Source: an uncultured Lachnospiraceae bacterium (GTDB lineage: Bacteria; Bacillota; Clostridia; Lachnospirales; Lachnospiraceae). Taken from it: a stretch of 11,430 nucleotides of DNA. The notes below the pieces were generated by a model. The model was given only the letters and a program-made list of their open reading frames with translations, ran no database searches and had not been told where the DNA came from. Below are positions 1-5,936 of this stretch, piece after piece. The position numbers and the translations under genes were made by a program. Every line of letters starts with the position of its first letter. Positions within the stretch are counted from its first letter, which is position 1. The stretch lies in the NCBI GenBank assembly GCA_902803625.1, contig CADCQV010000099.1:1-11430 (forward strand), written 5' to 3'.

Positions 1-8
1 AAAAACTA

Positions 9-37
9 TTGATATTTGGAAAAAATGTGCTTATAAT
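9..37 (+). promoter_or_regulatory. Sigma-A promoter of the catabolic operon
   Basis: A -35 box TTGATA (9-14) and a perfect -10 box TATAAT (32-37) are separated by 17 bp, close to the housekeeping sigma-factor consensus. Transcription would start near 44-45, just before the palindromic operator at 48-59, leaving a leader of about 140 nt before the first gene. The AT-rich flanks fit a promoter. The match is visible in the sequence; activity is inferred. Confidence 0.8.
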
Positions 38-47
38 ATTTTTCGGA

Positions 48-59
48 CGAAACGTTTCG
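48..59. promoter_or_regulatory. LacI-family operator, catabolic promoter
   Basis: CGAAACGTTTCG is a perfect 12-bp palindrome with the central CG typical of LacI-family operators. It begins 11 bp after the last base of the -10 box, about +4 relative to the predicted start, where a bound repressor would block initiation. The 15-nt string CGAAACGTTTCGCGC recurs exactly at the transport promoter (8048-8062). The likely ligand is the LacI-family protein encoded at 6971-7990. CcpA is less likely, because the site departs from the usual cre consensus. Confidence 0.8.
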
Positions 60-104
60 CGCAAACTGATAGCTGTATACAATAATATAGCCGTAGATTA
101 TAGG

Positions 105-118
105 GCGAAACGTTAACA
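105..118. promoter_or_regulatory. Degenerate second operator in the leader
   Basis: GCGAAACGTTAACA repeats the left half-site and centre of the operator exactly (GCGAAACGTT), but its right half has decayed. Its centre lies 58 bp downstream of the centre of the main operator, inside the predicted leader. It could be an auxiliary site for cooperative binding or DNA looping by the LacI-family repressor, or a chance or relic half-site. No counterpart is seen at the transport promoter. Confidence 0.4.
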
Positions 119-126
119 CAGCAAAG

Positions 127-168
127 GCCTGGCGGACAGAGAAAAACCGTTGCAGGCAGTAGTTTTTT
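127..168 (+). promoter_or_regulatory. Leader hairpin followed by a T run
   Basis: GCCTG (127-131) pairs with CAGGC (153-157). After a small internal loop CGG (133-135) pairs with CCG (147-149). Six T residues follow at 163-168, five bases past the stem, so this resembles a weak intrinsic terminator or attenuator just before the ribosome binding site of the first gene. The stem is short and interrupted, so termination would be inefficient. A hairpin with similar opening bases occupies the leader of the transport operon (8132-8167). Confidence 0.3.
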
Positions 169-185
169 CTAGACAGGAGGACATT

Positions 186-641
186 ATGCTTAAAGGTATT
201 CCAAAGATTCTTTCACCCGAACTTCTGATGGTGCTTAATGAGATGGGTCACAGCGACGTGATCGTTATTGGAGACGGTAATTTCCCTTCCGAGACCATGG
301 GAAAGGATGCGATAGTTATCAGAGCAGACGGACACGGAGTACCTGAGCTTCTGGATGCCATCCTTACGGTTATGCCTCTGGATACATACGTGGAGCACCC
401 TGTTAATCTTATGGAGCTTATGCCTGAGGATGTGGGCAAGATCCAGACGCCGATCTGGGATGAGTATGCACGCATTGTTGCAAAGCATGACGAGAGAGGC
501 GAAAAGGCCATAGGACATATAGAGAGATTCAAGTTCTACGAAGAGGTTCAGAAGAAGGCCTTCTGTGTTGTGGCAAGTGGCGAATCTGCGGTTTATGCAA
601 ATGTTATGCTTCAGAAGGGCGTTGTGACCGACGCGAAGTAA
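186..641 (+). CDS. fucU: FucU/RbsD-family sugar mutarotase
   Basis: The 151-residue product matches the RbsD/FucU family over its whole length and looks closer to FucU, the L-fucose mutarotase (E. coli FucU is 140 residues), than to RbsD. It opens with the family pattern SPELLxVLxEMGHxD, with His22 and Asp30 in the expected positions. The centre has IRADG, and the C-terminal part has FKFYE and the ASGESAVYxNVxLxKGV block. Members interconvert sugar anomers in the cytoplasm, and some rings form decamers. I chose ATG 186 because AGGAGGA (175-181) lies just upstream; an in-frame TTG at 150 would add 12 residues that do not resemble the family. It is the first gene after the promoter, so import of a reducing pyranose sugar is plausible. 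The exact sugar is unknown, and the symbol denotes family rather than proven fucose specificity. Confidence 0.85.
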   Translation: MLKGIPKILSPELLMVLNEMGHSDVIVIGDGNFPSETMGKDAIVIRADGHGVPELLDAILTVMPLDTYVEHPVNLMELMPEDVGKIQTPIWDEYARIVAKHDERGEKAIGHIERFKFYEEVQKKAFCVVASGESAVYANVMLQKGVVTDAK

Positions 642-711
642 AACGATTCGACAGGATCAGGCCTTTATAACGGCTACGAAAAGGTAAACGAAAGGAAGTA
701 CAGATAAAGAA

Positions 712-2010
712 ATGGGAAAGCAGCATCCCTTAAGGGAAATGATAGAAAACAGAAAAAAGGGTGATCTCACCGGAATACCCTCATATTGTACCGCAAACAA
801 GCTGGTTCTTGAGGCCGCGCTTCTGAGAGCAAAGGAAACAGGAAAGCAGGTTCTCATAGAAGCGACCGCAAACCAGGTAAACCAGTTCGGTGGATATACG
901 GGTATGAAGCCCGCGGACTTCTATAAATATGTGAAGGAAATGGCTGAAAATCTCGGTGTTTCCGAGGACATGCTGATCCTTGGCGGAGACCACTTAGGAC
1001 CTCTCACCTGGCAGAATCTGCCGGAAGAGGAAGCTATGAAAAATTCGGAGGATCTGGTATATGCGTACACCAGAGCCGGATTCACAAAGATACATCTGGA
1101 TACCAGTATGAAGGTTGCGGATGATCCCGAGGGGATGCTTTCAACCGAGGTGATAGCTGAAAGAGGTGTGCGCCTTTACAAGGTGTGCATGAAGGCCTAT
1201 GAGGATCTGAAGGCGGAAAAACCTGATGCGCTGAGACCTGTATTTATCATAGGTTCTGAGGTTCCGATCCCCGGCGGATCCCAGGAGGAAGAGGACTCCC
1301 TTGCCGTTACAAAGAAGGAGGCCTTTGCAGATACAGTTGACACCTATAAGGCCTGCTTCGAAAAGGCCGGTGTAGGTGATGCCTTTAAGGACGTGATAGC
1401 GGTTGTGGTACAGCCGGGTGTGGAATTCGGTGATGAGCAGGTATTTTACTATGACAGGGATAATGCGGCGGATCTTTGCGGGAAGCTGAAGGACTATCCG
1501 GACATAGTATTCGAGGGCCATTCCACCGATTACCAGACTCCGGAGTGCTTAAAGAAGATGGTAGAGGATGGCATTGCGATACTGAAGGTCGGCCCGGCCC
1601 TCACCTTTGGTTTGAGGGAAGCACTGTTCTCACTTTCAATGATAGAGAAGGAGATCGTGCCGGAAGAAAAGCAGGCTCATTTCATGGAAAGCCTTGAGAA
1701 GGCTATGGTAGAAAATCCGGATAACTGGAAGAAGCATTATCACGGAAGTGAAAAGCAGCAGGCGCTGGCAAGAAAGTACAGCTATTCCGACCGCGCGAGA
1801 TACTACATCGGAGGAGAGGAGCAGGAAAAGGCAATAGAGAAGCTCTTTGAGAATCTGAGGAAGTATCCGGTTGCTATGAATATCCTTCATCAGTATATGC
1901 CGAAGCAGTATGACAGGATCCTTAAGGGAGAAATAAAGAATGACCCAAAGGAGCTTGCTATGGCCGGGGCAGCCGAATACATGAGGGATTACGAATACGC
2001 AGCTTACTGA
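712..2010 (+). CDS. gatZ: Tagatose-bisphosphate aldolase accessory subunit (GatZ/KbaZ)
   Basis: The product is 432 residues, close to E. coli GatZ (420) and KbaZ (426). Family hallmarks include the N-terminal PxGIxSYCTANKLVLEAALLRA-like helix, VLIEATANQVNQFGGYTGM, GGDHLGP with a paired HLDTSM segment, IGSEVPIPGG, FEGHSTDYQ, and the C-terminal RYY and NILHQYMP blocks. In the enterobacterial galactitol and N-acetylgalactosamine pathways this TIM-barrel protein has little activity alone and is needed for full activity and stability of the catalytic partner GatY/KbaY. The next gene is that partner, although a 270-bp repeat-filled gap separates them. The start has only a modest, distant AGGAAG (693-698), suggesting weaker initiation than at neighbouring genes. 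The stop codon lies in CTGAGCGAA, a string also found in the downstream repeats. Substrate specificity (tagatose-1,6-bisphosphate or another ketose phosphate) is not decided by the sequence. Confidence 0.9.
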   Translation: MGKQHPLREMIENRKKGDLTGIPSYCTANKLVLEAALLRAKETGKQVLIEATANQVNQFGGYTGMKPADFYKYVKEMAENLGVSEDMLILGGDHLGPLTWQNLPEEEAMKNSEDLVYAYTRAGFTKIHLDTSMKVADDPEGMLSTEVIAERGVRLYKVCMKAYEDLKAEKPDALRPVFIIGSEVPIPGGSQEEEDSLAVTKKEAFADTVDTYKACFEKAGVGDAFKDVIAVVVQPGVEFGDEQVFYYDRDNAADLCGKLKDYPDIVFEGHSTDYQTPECLKKMVEDGIAILKVGPALTFGLREALFSLSMIEKEIVPEEKQAHFMESLEKAMVENPDNWKKHYHGSEKQQALARKYSYSDRARYYIGGEEQEKAIEKLFENLRKYPVAMNILHQYMPKQYDRILKGEIKNDPKELAMAGAAEYMRDYEYAAY

Positions 2011-2021
2011 GCGAAACGCTC

Positions 2022-2117
2022 CTGTTATCCTGAGCGCAAGCGAAGGATCCGGGTCTGTCATCCTGAGCGCCAGTGAAGGATCCGGGTCTGTCATCCTGAG
2101 CGTAAGCGAAGGATCTT
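2022..2117. repeat. Three tandem 33-bp copies of a dispersed palindromic repeat
   Basis: Three head-to-tail copies occur at an exact 33-bp period, with cores at 2027-2048, 2060-2081 and 2093-2114. Each core has arms ATCCT and AGGAT, tandem G-A/A-G mismatches, a two-pair inner stem (GC with GC, or GC with GT) and a four-base loop GCAA, GCCA or GTAA. The element CCTGAGCG...CGAAGGATC belongs, from general knowledge, to a repeat seen in many bacterial genomes between genes. It separates gatZ from gatY, so it would be transcribed within the operon mRNA. Confidence 0.85.
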
Positions 2118-2161
2118 TCCAAACTGTTACAGAAGATTCTTCGCTTCGCTCAGAATGACAG
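2088..2161. repeat. Facing repeat pair forming a long hairpin
   Basis: The third tandem copy (2088-2117) is followed by an inverted copy (2131-2161, core 2136-2156). The two arms are complementary over about 30 positions, with one extra base, one C-A mismatch and one G-T wobble, and the loop is about 13 nt. The inverted copy has arms ATTCT and AGAAT in place of ATCCT and AGGAT, a paired change that keeps the small hairpin intact. No T run follows, so this looks like an mRNA stability or processing structure or a repeat by-product rather than an intrinsic terminator. Confidence 0.75.
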
Positions 2162-2167
2162 GGAGCT

Positions 2168-2270
2168 GTTCCTCAGAATGACAAAGAGGGGCCGTTCCCC
2201 AGGATGACAAAAAGGGAGCCGTTCCTCAGGCTGACAAAGAGTATAGTTCCTCAGGATGATACAGAGATTA
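2168..2270. repeat. Decayed ~26-bp tandem half-repeats
   Basis: Four imperfect units begin with GTTCC at 2168, 2194, 2221 and 2246, with spacings of 26, 27 and 25 bp. Each carries a variant of CTCAGGATGACAAAGAG. CTCAGAATGACA is also the distal half of the full inverted repeat immediately upstream, so the array looks like repeated duplication of a half element. It ends just before the ribosome binding site of the aldolase gene (AAGGAG, 2270-2275). Confidence 0.7.
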
Positions 2271-2280
2271 AGGAGAATAA

Positions 2281-3126
2281 ATGTATACGACATCATATGA
2301 AATGCTTGAAAAAGCTAAGAAGGGCGGTTACGCCGTAGGAGCCTTCAATGCGGAGAATATGGAGATGATAAAGGCCATCATTGCCGCTGCGGAGGAATTA
2401 AAGGCACCAGTGATGATACAGACCACGCCAAGTACCGTGAAATACGGAACCCTGGAGACCTTCGCCGCCATCACAAGGGCGGAGGCTGAAAAGGTAAGTG
2501 TTCCGGTATGCCTTCACTTAGACCACGGCGCCAGCTTCGATATGGCGGTAAAAGCCATACAGGTTGGCTACGGGTCGGTAATGATAGACGGCTCGAAGCT
2601 TGAGCTGGACGCAAACATCGCACTGTCAAAGAGTGTTGCGGATGTGGGCAGAGCCTGCGGGATACCGGTAGAAGCTGAGCTTGGCAAGGTTGGAGGCAAG
2701 GAAGACGATACGGAGTCAAAGGAATCGGTTTATACGGATCCGGATGAAGCAAAACGTTTCGTTGAAGAAACGAAGGTTGATTCCCTGGCAATAGGGATCG
2801 GCACCGCTCACGGCGTATATAAGGAGAAGCCGGTTTTAAATACGAAGAGGATAAGTGAAGTAAAAGAAGTGGTAAGTATTCCGCTGGTACTCCACGGATC
2901 ATCGGGTCTTTCCGATGAAGATGTGCGCGATTGCGTGAAGCGCGGGATGTGCAAGGTGAATTTCGCAACAGAGCTAAGGCAGGCGTACCTTAAGGCCACG
3001 AGAGAGCTTCTCGCTGCAGATGATTCCATAATCGATCCGAAGAAGATCGGGGAAGCCGCAATGAAAGCGGTAAAAGCGCAGGTGGAGTACAGGATAAAGG
3101 TTTGCGGCTGCGACGGCAAGGCGTGA
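2281..3126 (+). CDS. gatY: Class II ketose-bisphosphate aldolase (GatY/KbaY-like)
   Basis: The 281-residue product is a zinc-dependent class II aldolase of the GatY/KbaY/FbaA family, which cleaves a ketose phosphate to dihydroxyacetone phosphate and an aldehyde. The catalytic aspartate is Asp81 in HLDHGA. The zinc ligands appear to be His82, His177 (in GTAHGVY) and His205 (in LHGSSG), and VGYGSVMIDGS and KVNFATELRQAY are the phosphate-site regions. The length agrees with E. coli GatY (284). The ribosome binding site AAGGAG (2270-2275) sits five bases before the ATG. The accessory GatZ gene upstream and the GatD-like dehydrogenase downstream favour tagatose-1,6-bisphosphate aldolase over glycolytic fructose-bisphosphate aldolase. 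A ketose-1-phosphate substrate remains possible. An operator-like string inside the gene (2750-2761) is noted in the findings. Confidence 0.9.
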   Translation: MYTTSYEMLEKAKKGGYAVGAFNAENMEMIKAIIAAAEELKAPVMIQTTPSTVKYGTLETFAAITRAEAEKVSVPVCLHLDHGASFDMAVKAIQVGYGSVMIDGSKLELDANIALSKSVADVGRACGIPVEAELGKVGGKEDDTESKESVYTDPDEAKRFVEETKVDSLAIGIGTAHGVYKEKPVLNTKRISEVKEVVSIPLVLHGSSGLSDEDVRDCVKRGMCKVNFATELRQAYLKATRELLAADDSIIDPKKIGEAAMKAVKAQVEYRIKVCGCDGKA

Positions 3127-3143
3127 AAGACTGAGAGGCATAA

Positions 3144-4661
3144 ATGGCTGAATATCTTCTTGGAATAGATATCGGAACAAGCTCCTGTAAGATCGTCCTC
3201 TTTGATAAAGAGGGCACTGTGGTTGCCACGGAAACAGGAGAATATCAGGTTTATTATCCCCATGAAGGCTGGGCGGAGCAGAACCCGGACGAGTGGTGGA
3301 AGGCTGTGGCGGAAAGCACAAAGAGGATAATAGAGAAGAGCGGAATAGATCCGTCGGACATAGCGGGTGTCGGGACTGACGGACAGAGCTGGTCAGCGAT
3401 CGCTGTTGATAAGGACGGAAGGTGTCTGATGAACACTCCCATATGGATGGACACCAGATCAGAGGATATCTGCAGTGAGCTCCGTTCCCGTCTGGGAGAC
3501 AGGATCTTCGAGCTTTCGGGGAACAGCCTGCAGCCCAGCTACACTACCGCAAAGATCATATGGTATAAAAGGGAATTTCCCGATGTTTATAAGAATATCA
3601 GATATATCCTGCAGTCAAACAGCTTCATAGTATACCGTCTCACGGGGGCGGTGACCCACGATATTTCCCAGGGCTACGGCCTTTCCTGCTTTGATATGAG
3701 GAAGGGAAGATGGGACAGCGACATGGCCCGGGAGCTGGATATTCCGGAAGAATTTCTCCCGGATATCGTTCCCTGCCATAAGGTGGTAGGCAAGGTAACA
3801 AAGGAAGCTGCGGCTCTTACGGGATTAAAGGAAGGAACTCCGGTTGTTGCCGGAGGTCTGGACGCAGCCTGCGGAACACTTGGAACCGGAGTACTGAATG
3901 ACGGTGAGACTCAGGAGCAGGGAGGACAGGCCGGTGGAATGAGTATCTGCCTCGACCACTATGCCGCGGATCCTGCGCTTATTCTGGGCTTCCATGTTGT
4001 TCCGGACAAATGGCTTCTGCAGGGCGGGACCACCGGAGGAGCGGGCGTAATGCGCTGGATCACCGCGAATTTCGGAGATTATGAGAGAACCCTTGAAAAG
4101 AAAAGGAATTTAAGCGACGTTGCCCAGTTTAATGAGCTTGCGGAGGGAGTGGCGCCGGGTTCCGACGGACTTATCTTCCTTCCTTATATGGCCGGAGAAC
4201 GTTCCCCTATATGGGATCCGAAGGCAAAGGGAGTCTGGTACGGCATAGATTTCACAAAGACCAAGGCTCATTTCATACGTTCCGCTATGGAGGGCGGAGC
4301 CTTTGCATTAAGGCACAATCTGGAGATCGCAGAACGCTGCGGCGGTGAGGTAAAGGAGCTTCGCGCCATGGGAGGAGCATCCCTCGCAAAGATCTGGACC
4401 CAGATAAAGTCGGACGTTACGGGAAAACCCATAACCGTCTGCAATTCGGGAACGGAGACATCTCTCGGGGCCACTATACTTGCGGGAGTGGGAACCGGCG
4501 TATACAAAAGCTTTGAAGAAGCGGTGGCACTTACGGTGCATACCACTAGACACCACGAACCGGATCCCGCCAATAAAGAGGTGTACGACAGAAATTACAG
4601 AACATATATAGAGCTGTATGAAGATCTGAAGGATCTGATGCAGCGAACGAGTAGTTTGTGA
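3144..4661 (+). CDS. FGGY-family carbohydrate kinase (xylulokinase-like)
   Basis: The 505-residue protein has the two actin-like domains of the FGGY sugar kinases. GIDIGTSSCK (7-16) is the N-terminal phosphate loop, PIWMDTR follows the sugar-binding segment, and GGLDAACGTLG carries the expected catalytic base Asp240. The C-terminal domain has FLPYMAGERSPIWDPKAKGVWYGI, and AMGGASLAKIWTQIKSDVTG contacts ATP. E. coli xylulokinase has GQMH in its sugar site; here the segment is GQSW (80-83), so D-xylulose is unlikely to be the natural substrate. It presumably phosphorylates a ketose or polyol made by the neighbouring enzymes, supplying the aldolase. The gene begins 17 bp after the aldolase stop, with GAGAGG (3133-3138) as ribosome binding site, so the two are tightly coupled. 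Calling it XylB would over-state specificity. Confidence 0.85.
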   Translation: MAEYLLGIDIGTSSCKIVLFDKEGTVVATETGEYQVYYPHEGWAEQNPDEWWKAVAESTKRIIEKSGIDPSDIAGVGTDGQSWSAIAVDKDGRCLMNTPIWMDTRSEDICSELRSRLGDRIFELSGNSLQPSYTTAKIIWYKREFPDVYKNIRYILQSNSFIVYRLTGAVTHDISQGYGLSCFDMRKGRWDSDMARELDIPEEFLPDIVPCHKVVGKVTKEAAALTGLKEGTPVVAGGLDAACGTLGTGVLNDGETQEQGGQAGGMSICLDHYAADPALILGFHVVPDKWLLQGGTTGGAGVMRWITANFGDYERTLEKKRNLSDVAQFNELAEGVAPGSDGLIFLPYMAGERSPIWDPKAKGVWYGIDFTKTKAHFIRSAMEGGAFALRHNLEIAERCGGEVKELRAMGGASLAKIWTQIKSDVTGKPITVCNSGTETSLGATILAGVGTGVYKSFEEAVALTVHTTRHHEPDPANKEVYDRNYRTYIELYEDLKDLMQRTSSL

Positions 4662-4671
4662 AAGGCTTTGG

Positions 4672-4746
4672 AAAGATCCTTCGCTGACGCTCAGGATGAC
4701 AGCGAAGAAACCGGGACTGTCATTCTGAGCGAAGCGAAGAATCTTT
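4672..4746. repeat. Facing pair of dispersed repeats between kinase and dehydrogenase
   Basis: Two more copies of the CCTGAGCG...CGAAGGATC element lie here in opposite orientation (cores 4676-4697 and 4722-4742). The arms at 4672-4702 and 4717-4746 are complementary over about 30 positions with few mismatches, around a 14-nt loop (4703-4716). The arm ends in CTTT followed by AAAATC, too short a T run for a convincing intrinsic terminator. The structure fills most of the 124-bp gap in an otherwise compact operon. It repeats the facing layout at 2088-2161. Confidence 0.8.
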
Positions 4747-4785
4747 AAAATCAGCAATAAATAATCAACACAGGAGAAAAGACAA

Positions 4786-5835
4786 ATGAAAGCAGGAGTA
4801 ATTTACGCACCAAATGACATTAGATATGAGGACATGCCCGATCCCGAGCCCAAAGCGGGGGAGGTCAGGGTAAAGGTGAAATATACCGGTATCTGCGGCT
4901 CTGATGTACCTAGAGTGAATGCAGATGCCTGTCACTTTTATCCAAATGTTATTGGGCATGAGTTTTCGGGAACCGTTGACAGCGTCGGGGAAGGCGTGGA
5001 GAAATTCAGGTCCGGTGACAGGGTTGCGGGTATTCCCCTTGTACCCTGTATGGAGTGTGAAGACTGCAGAAGCGGGAATTATGCACTTTGCAAGCACTAT
5101 AGCTTCATAGGATCACGTCAGCAGGGCTCCTTCGCGGAGTATGTGTGCGTTCCAGAGATGAATCTGGTTCACATAGCCGACAATATCCCTTTTGAGCAGG
5201 CGGCTTTATTTGAGCCCACAACCATAGCACTTCACGGGCTGGAGAGAGTAAATTACAAGCCCGGTAAATATGTGGCGGTCCTCGGAACCGGAACCATCGG
5301 GGTTCTTCTGGTCAACTGGCTGCACGCCTTTGACGCGAAGAAGATCGTGGTATTTGACATCGTGCCGGAGAAGCTGGAATTTGCGAAGAAAATGGGCGCT
5401 GACGACGGAATAAACACCCTTGATAAGGACTTTATGGAGCAGGCTCTTGCCTTAACAGGAGGGCACGGCTTTGACTATGTGTATGAAACAGCCGGAAATA
5501 CCATCACCATGAAGATGGCCTTCGCTCTTGCGGCAAATAAGGCAGAGATGTGCTTTGTAGGAACTCCCACCAGGGATCTTACCTTCAGTGTTTCCGAATG
5601 GGAAAATATGAACCGGAAGGAATTCATACTGACAGGCTCCTGGATGAGCTATTCTGCACCCTTCCCGGGACATGAGTGGTCACTCACCGGAGAGTACTAC
5701 GGAAACGGAAAATTAAACTACGACGAGGGACTTATCTTTAAGAAGATCCCCTTAAGTAAGATCGCTGACGCCTTCGAGCTCTTCAAGACTCCGGGAGCGG
5801 TAAAGGGAAAGATACTTATTGACAGTGAGGCCTGA
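4786..5835 (+). CDS. gatD: Zinc-dependent polyol(-phosphate) dehydrogenase, GatD-like
   Basis: The 349-residue product is a medium-chain zinc alcohol dehydrogenase resembling galactitol-1-phosphate 5-dehydrogenase (E. coli GatD). Candidate catalytic zinc ligands are Cys37 (GICGSD), His58 and Glu59 (GHEFSG), and Glu143 (FEP). Four cysteines (88, 91, 94, 102) form the structural zinc site. The Rossmann motif GTGTIG (167-172) and Asp191 after the second strand indicate NAD rather than NADP. The stretches FIGSR and GSWMSYSAPFPGHEW are strikingly GatD-like. GatD oxidises galactitol-1-phosphate to tagatose-6-phosphate. No PTS is present here, so the natural substrate may be an unphosphorylated alditol or one phosphorylated by the FGGY kinase. 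AGGAG (4772-4776) precedes the ATG by nine bases. Other members of the sorbitol/threonine dehydrogenase group are possible; the family is certain, the substrate is not. Confidence 0.85.
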   Translation: MKAGVIYAPNDIRYEDMPDPEPKAGEVRVKVKYTGICGSDVPRVNADACHFYPNVIGHEFSGTVDSVGEGVEKFRSGDRVAGIPLVPCMECEDCRSGNYALCKHYSFIGSRQQGSFAEYVCVPEMNLVHIADNIPFEQAALFEPTTIALHGLERVNYKPGKYVAVLGTGTIGVLLVNWLHAFDAKKIVVFDIVPEKLEFAKKMGADDGINTLDKDFMEQALALTGGHGFDYVYETAGNTITMKMAFALAANKAEMCFVGTPTRDLTFSVSEWENMNRKEFILTGSWMSYSAPFPGHEWSLTGEYYGNGKLNYDEGLIFKKIPLSKIADAFELFKTPGAVKGKILIDSEA

Positions 5836-5862
5836 GAAAGCCGGCAGAAATGCTTAAGAACA

Positions 5863-5883
5863 GAGCCGGAAATATGACGGCTC
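5863..5883 (+). other. Small hairpin in the gatD-AKR gap
   Basis: GAGCCG (5863-5868) and CGGCTC (5878-5883) form a 6-bp stem around a 9-nt loop in the 101-bp gap between dehydrogenase and reductase. No T run follows, so it is not a terminator. The rest of the gap holds only the strong ribosome binding site of the next gene. Its significance is uncertain. Confidence 0.3.
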
Positions 5884-5936
5884 GGACGTGTAAGCAAAAT
5901 AAGAAAACAGGAATAGTGAAAGAAGGAGGAGACAGA

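Noticed and set aside
1636..2094. 152-codon minus-strand open frame with repeated MTDPDPSLALR at its start
   Set aside because: It is antisense to gatZ, and its first codons are just the 33-bp repeats read backwards; 33 is a multiple of three, so the frame stays open. It lacks a promoter and any family resemblance.
2022..2270. CRISPR array
   Set aside because: The repeats are directly abutting 33-bp units or decayed 26-bp units with no unique spacers of regular length, and no cas genes are nearby.
2471..2968. 165-codon minus-strand open frame within the aldolase gene
   Set aside because: It lies wholly antisense to a clear class II aldolase, with low-complexity Ser/Pro/Arg/Leu composition and no ribosome binding site of note.
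4197..4204. GAACGTTC palindrome in the kinase gene
   Set aside because: It is only eight bases long, lacks the outer operator bases and encodes the conserved GERSP segment.
4672..4746. Intrinsic terminator ending the operon after the kinase
   Set aside because: The stem is strong, but only three T residues follow and then A residues; the next gene has a ribosome binding site but no clear promoter, so the operon most likely continues.
4308..4757. 149-codon minus-strand open frame over the kinase end
   Set aside because: Its first part is the translated palindromic repeat (peptides such as ILRFAQND and VILSVSEGS, a common annotation artefact), and the rest is the kinase gene read in antisense.
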